Assembly (NCBI GenBank): GCA_020161655.1
Contig: JAIUPC010000004.1
Coordinates: 1-64,000 of the forward strand
Reading direction: 5' to 3'
Origin: Pseudomonadota bacterium
GTDB taxonomy: Bacteria; Pseudomonadota; Alphaproteobacteria; Rhodobacterales; Rhodobacteraceae
DNA: 64,000 nt
The translations under genes were made by a program, and so were the position numbers. Of this stretch, positions 8,412 through 17,292 are shown one piece after another. Position 1 is the stretch's first letter; every line of letters starts with the position of its first letter. Below the pieces are notes generated by a model. It saw only the letters and a program-made list of their open reading frames with translations, had not been told where the DNA came from and searched no databases.

Positions 8412-9581
8412 TTACTTGTTCATCAGCGCGTCCAGCGGAACCGGTTGCGAGATGCGCCATTCATCCACGCGGGCGGGCTTGCCGCCGGTAATCTCGATGA
8501 TCTGCATCAGCGCTGTGTTCTGATGGTGCAGCTCCGAGGTGAAGCTGCGCGGCCCAAAGGCCGTGGGTTCGTCGCGCATCTTTTCCAGCTCGACCGTGAC
8601 CGCCGCGCCATCGACCGTGCCCGCGCGCTCGACCGCCTTGGCCCAGAGGTCGATCAGAATGTAACCCGGATAGGCGTACTGGCTGGCCGGGCTGTTGCCG
8701 GTCTTGGCCTTATAGGCCGCGTTGAAGGCCGCGACCTCGGGGCGCGGGTCGTCGCCATAGATCGATCCCTGGACCGGCACGACAAAGCCGGACAGGTCCG
8801 GCGTGGCCTCAAGCCAGTAGGAGCCGTCCACGGCCGAACCGTTCAGGATCAGCGAATTGATCCCCGCAGCCCGCAACTGCCGCACCGCGGCTGCCGCCCC
8901 CGGCATGAAGGAACACAGCATGATCACGTCGGGCTCATCCGGCAGTTCCTTGATCCGGGTGATCTGGCTGGCGACCGAGGCATCGTCGTTCTTGAACGTG
9001 TCCGACCCGACGATCTTCGCGCCGTCAAGCTGCGGGAACATCCAGTTGAAGCCGGTGCAGATGCCCTTGTTGTATTCGATGAAGGTATCTTCCAGCACAT
9101 AGGCGGTGCGCGCCTCGCGCTTGGCATGGGCCCATTCGGCCATCGTGGCGCCCTGCACAGGGGCAAGCACGGACGCGGAGAAGCTGTTCGGCCCGACGCC
9201 CTGAATGCCGGCCTTCACGTCCTCGGCACACAGGAAGAAGCTGTTCATCCCCTCGCCCTCGGCCACCAGCGCGGCGGGGGCGCCGAAGTCATAGTCGCAC
9301 GAGACAACCATCATCTCGGCGCCCTGGTCCAGCACGTCGAGGCCGGCCTTGGCGCTTTCGGCGCGGTCGGTGCGGGTGTCGGCCTCGACCACCTTGATCT
9401 GCCGGCCCAAGAGGCCTCCGGCGGCGTTGATTTCGTCGATGCGGATCATCGCAGCGGTGGCGGCGGGGGTGTCATAGGCCTCCATCCAGCCGGATTTCGC
9501 AATGGCGAAGCCGACCGTCAGGTCCTCTTGCGCCAGCGCGGGGTGCGCAAGCAGGGCCAAGGCCAAGGCAAGTCTTTTCAT
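8412..9581 (-). CDS. Periplasmic binding protein of a branched-chain-amino-acid-type ABC importer
   Basis: A 389-residue LivJ/Peripla_BP_6-type binding protein. It begins with a signal peptide (MKRLALALALLAHPALAQ, cleavage probably after ALA) and then the typical entry VGFAIAKSGWMEAYDTPA and INAAGGLLGRQIKVVEADT. The lobes alternate as in amide-type binding proteins (DGAKIVGSDTF, QITRIKELPDEPDVIML). Gene order puts it last in an operon after hyuA, livG, livF, livH and livM. Such proteins bind amino acids, urea, amides or aromatic acids; with the lactamase-like genes upstream an amide or lactam ligand is plausible. SD AGGAGAGA lies before the start. Confidence 0.93.
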   Translation of the reverse strand: MKRLALALALLAHPALAQEDLTVGFAIAKSGWMEAYDTPAATAAMIRIDEINAAGGLLGRQIKVVEADTRTDRAESAKAGLDVLDQGAEMMVVSCDYDFGAPAALVAEGEGMNSFFLCAEDVKAGIQGVGPNSFSASVLAPVQGATMAEWAHAKREARTAYVLEDTFIEYNKGICTGFNWMFPQLDGAKIVGSDTFKNDDASVASQITRIKELPDEPDVIMLCSFMPGAAAAVRQLRAAGINSLILNGSAVDGSYWLEATPDLSGFVVPVQGSIYGDDPRPEVAAFNAAYKAKTGNSPASQYAYPGYILIDLWAKAVERAGTVDGAAVTVELEKMRDEPTAFGPRSFTSELHHQNTALMQIIEITGGKPARVDEWRISQPVPLDALMNK

Positions 9582-9609
9582 TTTCTGTCTCTCCTGTTGG
9601 TTGGGTCTG

Positions 9610-10662
9610 TCAGGTTTCAGTCGATGCCCGTCCCGCGACCCAGCGGGCAGGCAGCATCACTTCGCGTCCGGCCATTAGGCCGGAAGGGCGAAAGATCAGG
9701 ATCAGGATCATGGCGACCGCCAGGATGATTTCCTGGCTGCCGGGCGGCAGCGCGAACGTCGCCGCGCCGATAGAGACGCCCTTTTCCATCCGCACCAGCG
9801 CCTCGACCGCAATGGACAGCGCCAGCACCCCCACTACCGCGCCCGAGAGCGAGCCGACCCCGCCGATCACCAGCATGGCCAGCATCAGGAAGGTGAGGCT
9901 CAGGTAAAAGCCGTCGGGATTGATCACGCCGATGAAGTGCCCGATCAGCGCGCCTCCTGCCCCGCAGAAGAAGGCCGACAGCGTGTAGGCCAGAAGTCGA
10001 TGGCGAAAGCGGTCGATCCCCGAGGCGGCGGCGGCGACCTCGTCCTCGCGCGTGGCCCGCAACGCCAGACCCGAGGCCGCGGCCGCGTGAAGCGTTGCGA
10101 CCAGGATGGCTGCGACCGCCCAGCCCAAGGCTACCCAGGGGTTGACATAGCGGTCCAGCCCCACGACGGAAGAGGTTCCCCCCGTCACCGACGTCCAGTT
10201 CGCCCAAATCGTGTTGACCATGGCCAGGAAGGCGAAGGTCGCGATCGAGGCGGCGATGCCAGACAGGCGCAGGATCGCCGCGCCGGTGACCAGCGCCACA
10301 AGCGCCGCAACGGCGCCACCCGCCACCGCCGCGGGCAGCACATGCCAGTCGGCGGCGGCGATCATCTCGGGCAGGCCCGGAAGCAGGGTGGCCTTCATCT
10401 CGGGCTTCAGCGTCAGCCAGGCCGAGACATAGGCCCCGATGCAGCCGAAGGCGGCGTGACCGAAACTGACCACGCCGGAATTGCCGACAAAGATCCAGAA
10501 CCCCACCACCATGGTGACGCGGATCAGCGTTTCGGCGGCCATGCGGGCGATGGCGCGGTCCCCCAGCGCCAGCGCCGCCAGAACGAAGACCAAGAGGAGC
10601 AGCGCCAGAACCACCGGCGTCGTGGCCGCCATGCGGCGGCGGATCGTATGTTGGCTGGTCAT
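9610..10662 (-). CDS. LivM-type ABC permease
   Basis: A 350-residue integral inner-membrane permease of the branched-chain amino acid family, with about nine to ten hydrophobic segments. GFWIFVGNSGVVSFGHAAFGCIGAY near residue 55-80 (shown shortened: NSGVVSFGHAAFG) is the signature LivM segment, and GGVGSLSGAVVG occurs late. It forms the membrane channel with the LivH-type partner. It lies 2 bases after livH and 28 bases before the binding-protein gene, so it is co-transcribed. Confidence 0.92.
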   Translation of the reverse strand: MTSQHTIRRRMAATTPVVLALLLLVFVLAALALGDRAIARMAAETLIRVTMVVGFWIFVGNSGVVSFGHAAFGCIGAYVSAWLTLKPEMKATLLPGLPEMIAAADWHVLPAAVAGGAVAALVALVTGAAILRLSGIAASIATFAFLAMVNTIWANWTSVTGGTSSVVGLDRYVNPWVALGWAVAAILVATLHAAAASGLALRATREDEVAAAASGIDRFRHRLLAYTLSAFFCGAGGALIGHFIGVINPDGFYLSLTFLMLAMLVIGGVGSLSGAVVGVLALSIAVEALVRMEKGVSIGAATFALPPGSQEIILAVAMILILIFRPSGLMAGREVMLPARWVAGRASTET

Positions 10663-10664
10663 CT

Positions 10665-11573
10665 TCAGACCCTCGGCTTGGCCCCAACGGGGGCGAAAAG
10701 GCCTTGCGGCCGGAACAGAAGGACCAGGATTACGCCGCCATAGAGGAAGGCATCACGGAAGGGCCGCGCCTCGGCGGGCAGACCCGCCTGCAGAAGCGCC
10801 GAGGCAGCGCCGATCCCCAGCCCCGCCGCGACCGCGCCCGACAGGCTGCCCATGCCGCCGACGACCGTGGCGATGAAGGCAACCAGCATGATCTGCCCGC
10901 CCATCCGCACGTCAGCCACCCCGGTCTGCGCGACCAGCACCAGCGCGACCACGGCAGCCAGACCGCCGGACAGGGCGAATGCGGCCGAGATCACGCGGTT
11001 CGACCGCACGCCCAGCATCCGCGCCATGGTGAAATCCTCGGCGGCCGCGCGCATTTCCAGCCCCAGCCGGGTCTTGCGCAGCATCAGCGCAAGGCCGGCC
11101 AGGACCACCACCACCGCCGCGACGACGATCAGTTGCAGAAGTGGCACCGAGGCGCCGGCGATCCGCACCGGATGGCCGAGCTCGGCCCAGAGGCTGACCG
11201 CCTTGGGCCGCCCGCCGTAAAGCACCAGAAGCAGGTTCTGCAGTGCAACGCCAAGCGCGAAGCTGCTGACCATCAGCGCCACCGGGGAGGCATTGCGCAT
11301 CGGCCGGAAGACCAGCGCTTCAGCCGCGACAGCGAGTCCTGCGCCGATCAGCAGGATCAGCGGGATCAGCACCGGAGCGGGCAGCGCGCCCAGTCCCATC
11401 ACAGCCAGCGCATCGGCCGAGGGCACAATCAGCGCGAAGACGGCGCAGGCGATGAACTGCCCATGCGCAAAATTGACCAGCCGCATCACCCCGAAGATCA
11501 GGGCGATCCCCAACGCAGCAACGGCATAGATACCGCCCAGCGCCATCGCATCGAACAGCAATTGCAGACTCAT
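10665..11573 (-). CDS. LivH-type ABC permease
   Basis: A 302-residue permease, the partner of LivM. The start shows DAMALGGIYAVAALGIAL and FGVMRLVNFAHGQF, which is the usual LivH entry, and VVGGMGSLSGAVAAG occurs near the C-terminus. Eight or so membrane spans are visible as hydrophobic runs. Its ATG overlaps the LivF stop by four bases (ATGA), which indicates translational coupling. Confidence 0.93.
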   Translation of the reverse strand: MSLQLLFDAMALGGIYAVAALGIALIFGVMRLVNFAHGQFIACAVFALIVPSADALAVMGLGALPAPVLIPLILLIGAGLAVAAEALVFRPMRNASPVALMVSSFALGVALQNLLLVLYGGRPKAVSLWAELGHPVRIAGASVPLLQLIVVAAVVVVLAGLALMLRKTRLGLEMRAAAEDFTMARMLGVRSNRVISAAFALSGGLAAVVALVLVAQTGVADVRMGGQIMLVAFIATVVGGMGSLSGAVAAGLGIGAASALLQAGLPAEARPFRDAFLYGGVILVLLFRPQGLFAPVGAKPRV

Positions 11574-12289
11574 GCCGCATCTCCGAAATAGGCCTCGGTC
11601 AAGAGGTCACGAGCCGCGAAGCTGGCAGCATCGCCATCTGCGACGATCCGACCGCCCCGCATCAACAGCATCCGCCCGCCCACACGCGCGGCCCGGGCCG
11701 AGGATTGCTCGACGATCACCAGCGTCAGCGCGCGCAGGGCCTGAAGCTGGCAGAGACGATCATAGACCTCGTCCACCACCTTGGGGGCGAGGCCCAGCGA
11801 TGGTTCGTCCACAAGCATCACCTTGGGGTTCGTCATCAGGGCGCGGGCGATGGCCAGCATTTGCTGCTGACCGCCCGACAAGTTGCCCGCAGGGGACTTT
11901 GCCCGTTCGCGCAGGATCGGAAAGGCGGTGTAGGCGATTTCAAGGTCTTCCGCGACGGCGCTGCGGTCGTTCCGCATTCCCGTGCCGACTGACAGGTTTT
12001 CCAGCACCGTCAGGCCCGAAAAGATGCGCCGGCCTTCCGGCACCATCGACAGGCCGCGGCGGGCGATGGATTCGGGGCCAAGGCCCGACAGGATCTCTCC
12101 GTCCATCTCGATCCGGCCATGTGCGGCGCGTACCGCCCCCGCGATGGCCGACAGTAGCGAGGATTTTCCCGCCCCGTTCGGGCCCGAGATGAAGACCCGC
12201 TCTCCCTCGGCCACGGCGAAGGAGAGGTCCGAGATCGCGGTCAGCTTGCCGTAGCGCACCGCAAGGTCATAGACGCCCAGCTTCGGCAT
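11570..12289 (-). CDS. LivF-type ABC ATP-binding protein
   Basis: A 239-residue ATPase. Walker A GPNGAGKSS, signature LSGGQQQ, and Walker B VMLVDEPSLGLAP are all present, with PEGRRIFSGLTVLENL typical of LivF. ATG 12289 overlaps the last base of the LivG TAA; the longer open frame upstream runs through livG and is not used. It powers import as a heterodimer with LivG on the cytoplasmic face. Confidence 0.94.
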   Translation of the reverse strand: MPKLGVYDLAVRYGKLTAISDLSFAVAEGERVFISGPNGAGKSSLLSAIAGAVRAAHGRIEMDGEILSGLGPESIARRGLSMVPEGRRIFSGLTVLENLSVGTGMRNDRSAVAEDLEIAYTAFPILRERAKSPAGNLSGGQQQMLAIARALMTNPKVMLVDEPSLGLAPKVVDEVYDRLCQLQALRALTLVIVEQSSARAARVGGRMLLMRGGRIVADGDAASFAARDLLTEAYFGDAA

Positions 12290-13014
12290 TACGCTGCCTC
12301 CGCATTGACGCCGAGATAGGCCTCGCGCACCGCGGTTGACCCAAGGATCACTTGGCGGTCGCCGCGTTCGATGATGCGGCCGCCGTCCAGCACGACGACA
12401 TCGGAACAAACCGACAGGACGAGGCCCACGTTGTGTTCGATCAGCAGGCAGCCCGTGCCGCGCTCCTCGGCAATGCGCCGGATCAGCGCGGCAAGGTCCG
12501 CGGCTTCGGTTTCCGACATGCCGGCGGCGGGTTCGTCCAGCAGAAGATAGGCGGGCTTGCCCATCAGGGCGCGGGCAATGGCGACGCGGCGTTCGTTGGT
12601 GTAGGGCAGGCCCGCGGCGGGCCGGCTTTCGAGGTCCGCGATCCCCATCCAGCGCAAGAGGTGGCTCGCCTGATGCTCGGCTTCGGAACGGCGCAGGCCC
12701 AGTCCGACGCCGGCGCAGGCAAGATTGTCCAGCACATCCAGACCGCCGAACAGACGGCCCGCCTGAAAGGTGCGCGCCACCCCTGCGCGGCGCAGTCGGT
12801 GGGCGGGCAGGGACGAGACGTCCCGCCCGTCCAGCATCACCCGCCCGCTGGACGGGCGCTGGAACCCGGTCAGGACATTGACGCAGGTTGTCTTTCCCGC
12901 GCCGTTCGGGCCGATCAGCCCGACGATCTTTCCGGGCGCGACCGACAGCGACACGTCGCTCAGCGCCCGGAAGCCGCCGAAGGCGACCCCCACCTGCTCT
13001 AGCGCCAGGGCCAT
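12289..13014 (-). CDS. LivG-type ABC ATP-binding protein
   Basis: A 241-residue ATPase. Walker A GPNGAGKTTCVNVLTGFQ and Walker B YLLLDEPAAGMSETE are intact, and the LivG-specific VARTFQAGRLFGGL follows. The signature loop reads LPYTNERRVAIARAL, so the usual LSGGQ is replaced by LPYTNE; related LivG proteins also deviate here. ATG 13014 (MALALEQ) was chosen because it starts just after the hyuA-like stop and at the domain boundary; an upstream start would add 16 residues. Same operon as the lactamase-like genes. Confidence 0.92.
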   Translation of the reverse strand: MALALEQVGVAFGGFRALSDVSLSVAPGKIVGLIGPNGAGKTTCVNVLTGFQRPSSGRVMLDGRDVSSLPAHRLRRAGVARTFQAGRLFGGLDVLDNLACAGVGLGLRRSEAEHQASHLLRWMGIADLESRPAAGLPYTNERRVAIARALMGKPAYLLLDEPAAGMSETEAADLAALIRRIAEERGTGCLLIEHNVGLVLSVCSDVVVLDGGRIIERGDRQVILGSTAVREAYLGVNAEAA

Positions 13015-13015
13015 G

Positions 13016-15139
13016 TCAGGCCGCCTCGACAGCGCGGGCGGCACGCTGCGGGCTGGCGGCATCGGCGGCCATCGTCACGACATATACCGCCGAGGCGTCC
13101 AGCTCCGCGAGCCAGCCGGGTTCGATCACGATGGTCGTCGTAACCTCCTGGATCACGGCAGGGCCGGTGACCTGGTCTCCCGCGCCCAGAAGCGCCCCGT
13201 CATAGACCGGCGTCTCGTGTGCGATGCCGTCGGCGGTGAAGATCATCTCGCGCGTGCCCTTAAGGGCGGAATGCGCACCCTTGCCGGGGGCCGAGGACAT
13301 GCGGGCGGGCTTGTCCACCGCCCCGGTGATCGCGCATTCGACGTTCACCACTTCGACCGCGCTGTTCGGTTCGGAATAGGTGTAAAGCTCTTCGTGGCGG
13401 GCGTGGAACGCTGCCTTCAGGCGCTCCAGCGCGGCTTCGGTGATCTCGAACGGCTCGATGTCCACGGTGCATTCATGCACCTGCCCGACATAGCGCATGT
13501 CCAGGCTGCGGCGGATGCCGATCCGCTCGTCGGTGAAGCCGTCAGCCATCAGATCTTTCCGGCCGCGTCCCTCCAAATCCCCGAACAGGCGGTTCAGGCG
13601 GGCGGCAGAGTCGGCGCCCTCCAGACGGGCGGCGACGGGCGCCATATAGTTGTACTTCACGTCCGACAGGATCTGGCCAAAGGCGCACAGCCCCGAGGCC
13701 AGCTTGGAAATCACCACCTTGCGGATGCCCATTTCCCGCGCAAGCGCCGTGATATGCGCCGCCGTCGCGCCGCCCGCGCAGTTCAGCACGAAGTCGCGGG
13801 GGTCATAGCCGCGTTCGACCGAGACGCGCCGGATCGCGTTGACCATGTTGTTGTTGACGATGGTGAACATGCCATAAGCCGCCTTTTCCACGCTGATCCC
13901 CAGCGGGTCGGCCAGATGCTTCCTGATCGCGCGATGAGCCTTATCCACGTTCAGCGGCAGACGTCCGCCGACCAGGCCATCGGGATTCAGATAGCCGAGC
14001 ACAAGGTTCGCGTCCGTCGTGGTGGGCTTATCGCCGCCCTGGTCATAGCAGGCCGGACCTGGCTCCGACCCGGCCGATTGCGGCCCCATCTGCATCAGGC
14101 CCATGCTGTCGATCCAGCCGATCGACCCGCCGCCCGCGCCCAGCGTTTCCACCTGGATCATCGGGATGCCGATGCGGTAGCGCAGGAAGTCGATGTTCTT
14201 CGACACGTTCGCCCGACCGTTGCGGGTCAGGGTGATGTCAAAGGACGTGCCGCCCATGTCGACGGTGATGATGTCTTTCATCCCCCAGGGTTCGCCCAGC
14301 CACAGCGCCGCCTGCGGGGCCGAGGCGGGGCCTGAGTTGATCGCATAGACCGACTGGTCGCTGACCACGTGGCCAAGAGCCAGCCCGCCGTTGGACTGGA
14401 AATACCGCACCGGATGCCGCGCGCCGAGCGACTGGAAGTAGGCATCCACAGCCTCGACATAGCGCTGCAGGATCGGTGCGAGGTAAGCGTTCACGATGGC
14501 GGTCGACGTCCGGGTGTATTCGCGCACCTGCGGGTAGAGCTGGCTTCCCACGGTCAGGCGGACATGCGGCATCATCTCGCGCACGATCTCGGCGGCGCGC
14601 GCCTCGTGCTCGGGGTGCAGCACCGACCAGACAAAGCTGATCGCGACGGACTCCGCCCCTTCGCGCAGGAAGTGGCGGCAGGCCTCGCGCACGTCCTCCT
14701 CGTTCAGGGGCGTATGGACCTTGCCGTTCGACAGCACGCGTTCCGCCACGCCCCGGCGCAGGTAGCGCGGGACCAGCATGGTCGCGGGGGGATATTCCGG
14801 GTCGTAGCGGTAGCCGTCTTCCTTGTGGCCCAGCCGGATCTCGATGCTGTCCTCGTGGCCCCGCGTCGCGATCAGGCCGGTCTTCGCACCATTATGGGTG
14901 ATCAGGGCGTTCAGTCCGACCGTCGTGCCGTTGATGCATAGATCGGCGTTCGAGACGATCTGCTCAGGCGCAAGTCCGGTCTCTTCCTCGATCAGGCGCA
15001 GGCCGTTGCGGATCGCGGCGGTGGGGTCGTTGGGCGTCGACAGCGCCTTGAAGATGCGCACTCCCCCCTTGCGGTCGGCAAGGATGAAGTCGGTGAACGT
15101 GCCGCCCGCGTCGATGCCAAGACGATACTGGTTCTGCAT
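13016..15139 (-). CDS. Hydantoinase/oxoprolinase-family subunit A (HyuA-like, lactamase candidate)
   Basis: A 707-residue ATP-dependent enzyme subunit of the hydantoinase A/5-oxoprolinase/acetophenone carboxylase family. The N-terminal GIDAGGTFTDFIL is the actin-like phosphate-binding motif; NSGPASAPQAA and ITVDMGGTSFDI are the second and third family blocks, then ETLGAGGGSIGW. The family phosphorylates a ring carbonyl or amide and works with a B subunit. Known members open hydantoins, 5-oxoproline and lactams (for example the valerolactam/caprolactam enzymes OplBA and CapAB). The gene directly precedes the importer genes and is followed downstream by an aminotransferase and a semialdehyde dehydrogenase, so a lactam substrate is attractive, but N-methylhydantoin or a ketone cannot be excluded. 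Confidence 0.88.
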   Translation of the reverse strand: MQNQYRLGIDAGGTFTDFILADRKGGVRIFKALSTPNDPTAAIRNGLRLIEEETGLAPEQIVSNADLCINGTTVGLNALITHNGAKTGLIATRGHEDSIEIRLGHKEDGYRYDPEYPPATMLVPRYLRRGVAERVLSNGKVHTPLNEEDVREACRHFLREGAESVAISFVWSVLHPEHEARAAEIVREMMPHVRLTVGSQLYPQVREYTRTSTAIVNAYLAPILQRYVEAVDAYFQSLGARHPVRYFQSNGGLALGHVVSDQSVYAINSGPASAPQAALWLGEPWGMKDIITVDMGGTSFDITLTRNGRANVSKNIDFLRYRIGIPMIQVETLGAGGGSIGWIDSMGLMQMGPQSAGSEPGPACYDQGGDKPTTTDANLVLGYLNPDGLVGGRLPLNVDKAHRAIRKHLADPLGISVEKAAYGMFTIVNNNMVNAIRRVSVERGYDPRDFVLNCAGGATAAHITALAREMGIRKVVISKLASGLCAFGQILSDVKYNYMAPVAARLEGADSAARLNRLFGDLEGRGRKDLMADGFTDERIGIRRSLDMRYVGQVHECTVDIEPFEITEAALERLKAAFHARHEELYTYSEPNSAVEVVNVECAITGAVDKPARMSSAPGKGAHSALKGTREMIFTADGIAHETPVYDGALLGAGDQVTGPAVIQEVTTTIVIEPGWLAELDASAVYVVTMAADAASPQRAARAVEAA

Positions 15140-15238
15140 GGGATTGATCCTTTTCGGGTCGCCGAGGCCGGACGGAGCGCGATGCCCCGCAGGCGGTCTT
15201 CAGTCATGTGTCAAAAGGCGATGGGTTGTACGTCGGGG

Positions 15239-16987
15239 TCAGGCCGCGCGCAGGCGGGCCGTGGCCTCATGGTCGACGGTCAGGTCGTCACGGTCGGTGA
15301 TGACCACCCCGTAATCCAGCCGCGCCCCCTCGAGGCTGACCAGACCGTTGCGGACGTCATCGACCACCTTCTGCACGTCCCGCTCGAAGGGGTTGCCATA
15401 ACCGCCGCCGCCTGGGTTCTTGTTCGCCGCACGCTCGCCGGGCTGGATCGTTTCAATCACGTTGTCGGTGATGATGGTCGTCTCGCCGTTGCGGGTCACT
15501 TCCAGACGGCCGACCTTCTTCTCGACCATCGTGGACTTTGCCCCCGCCGCGCCCATCGCGGGGATCCGGCGGCCCTCGCCGAAGGTGATCAGCGTCATCG
15601 GGCTGTCCAGCGGCTCCACCTCCCAGCAGGTGCCGGATCCGCCACGGTTCCTGCCGGCGCCGCCCGAGTCCTCCATGAGCGAATAGCGGTGGATGATGAT
15701 CGGGTAGCTGTGTTCCAGCATTTCGATATCGCCGCTCGTCAGCGCGCCGAAGCAGCATTCCGGCCCCACGGCATGCCAGCCATCCGCCTGCGCCGTGGCC
15801 CCCGCCCCGGAGATGATCGAGGCCAGCACCATCGTCACATATTCCTCGTCATGCCGCTTGTCCCAGCCGGCAATGTTGCAGCCGTTGGCGTGGCCCCAGC
15901 TTGCCGAAACCTTATGCGGCGCGGCCTGCTCGAAGGCCAGGCGGACGGCGTCGGTCAGCGTCTCCATCGGCGTCGTCGTGCAGTTCATGTGCGGCGCCGG
16001 CGACTTGGCGTTGCAGAGCGTGCCCTTCGGCCCCATGTCGGTCGTCACGCAGCGATAAAGCCCTTCGTTGTAGGGTGGCGGCAGCTGGGCGAACATCATC
16101 AGGCCCAGATAGACGCCCGAATGGCTGTTTCCCTCGTAGCTGTTGATGAAATAGGGGATCTGCGGCGGGGACGAGATCGCGATGTGGCAGCCGTCATCCT
16201 TGACGGTAACGGTCGCGGTGATCTCGAAATCGCCGTAGCCGTGGCCCGCGTCCTCCAGGATCGCGGTGCCGGTATAGGTCCCGTCCGGCACTTCCGAGAT
16301 CAGCTTGCGCATATGCGCCTCGGCCATGTCCAGAAGCTCGGCGATGCAGTCCAGCACCACGTCCTTGCCGTATTTCTTTATCAGGTTGATCAGGTTGCGC
16401 GCCCCGACCTGACAGGCCCCGATCAGGGCGTTGAAGTCGCCTTCCTGATCGCGGCGGGCGCGCATGTTCGTCAGCAGGAGGTTCATCACGTCCTTGCGGG
16501 GACGGCCGCGATCCCACAGCTTTACCGGCGGGATGCGCAGCCCTTCGGCGAAGATTTCGGTGGCATTGGGGTTGTAACCCGCCGGAACGGGACCGCCGAT
16601 ATCGGTCAGGTGACCTTTGCACACCGTCCAGAAGACCAACTCGCCCTCGTAAAAGACAGGCATGTACATGCAGGTGTCGATGATGTGGCTGCCGCCGTAG
16701 GCGGGATCGTTGTGAAGGATCAGGTCGCCTTCGTGGATCTCGCCTTCGAAGAATCTGGCGACCGATTTCATCGCCGGGATCAGACTGCCCAGATGGATCG
16801 GGATATCCTGCCCCTGGAGGATCATTTCGGGCGTGTGGCTGAACAGCGCCGTGGAATAGTCATGCGCCAGATTGAACACAGATGACCGCGCGGTCTGTTC
16901 CAGAGTCAGCGTCATCTCACGTTGAGTGGTTTCAAGCACACCCCGAACAACCGACAGCGTGATCGGGTCCACATTGCGTTTGGTCAT
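15239..16987 (-). CDS. Hydantoinase/oxoprolinase-family subunit B (HyuB-like)
   Basis: A 582-residue HyuB-type subunit. It begins DPITLSVVRGVLETTQREM and has LILHNDPAYGGSHIIDTC, VCKGHLTDIGGPVPAG and a C-terminal glycine-rich NKNPGGGGYGNPFERD, all typical of the family. The His and Asp in KGHLTDIGG are probable metal ligands by analogy. It is 99 bases upstream of subunit A on the same strand and is the first gene of the operon. Together the subunits would couple ATP hydrolysis to amide-bond opening. Confidence 0.88.
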   Translation of the reverse strand: MTKRNVDPITLSVVRGVLETTQREMTLTLEQTARSSVFNLAHDYSTALFSHTPEMILQGQDIPIHLGSLIPAMKSVARFFEGEIHEGDLILHNDPAYGGSHIIDTCMYMPVFYEGELVFWTVCKGHLTDIGGPVPAGYNPNATEIFAEGLRIPPVKLWDRGRPRKDVMNLLLTNMRARRDQEGDFNALIGACQVGARNLINLIKKYGKDVVLDCIAELLDMAEAHMRKLISEVPDGTYTGTAILEDAGHGYGDFEITATVTVKDDGCHIAISSPPQIPYFINSYEGNSHSGVYLGLMMFAQLPPPYNEGLYRCVTTDMGPKGTLCNAKSPAPHMNCTTTPMETLTDAVRLAFEQAAPHKVSASWGHANGCNIAGWDKRHDEEYVTMVLASIISGAGATAQADGWHAVGPECCFGALTSGDIEMLEHSYPIIIHRYSLMEDSGGAGRNRGGSGTCWEVEPLDSPMTLITFGEGRRIPAMGAAGAKSTMVEKKVGRLEVTRNGETTIITDNVIETIQPGERAANKNPGGGGYGNPFERDVQKVVDDVRNGLVSLEGARLDYGVVITDRDDLTVDHEATARLRAA

Positions 16988-17292
16988 CCATAGTTCCTCC
17001 CGGATGGGAAAACGACACCGGGTTGTTCGGGACTGGTCAGATTTTTCCCCGTCACAACCGGGCTGTTTTCCAGCCTCTCATCATCCCGCAAGTCTGGCCG
17101 AAAACAGGGCGGCGATCTTGAAGCAAAGGGCACGATCCTTTGCATCTCTGGGAACGGTTGGGAGGGCACTTGAAGCACAGCGCGCGATGCCTTGACGCCC
17201 AGCGCACAGCATGACCGGCATCCGCAATAAAGCTTGCGACAAAGCGGATTCGCGCCTACCGATTCTCAAACAGCGCTTTGGGGAGAGGGCGC
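16988..17292. other. Divergent promoter region between hyuB-like operon and AraC regulator
   Basis: About 305 bases with no gene I can support. By position it should hold the promoters for the catabolic operon (left) and the AraC-type regulator (right). I see no convincing palindrome or tandem activator site by eye. GGGAGAGG at 17281-17288 is the ribosome binding site of the AraC gene. Confidence 0.5.
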
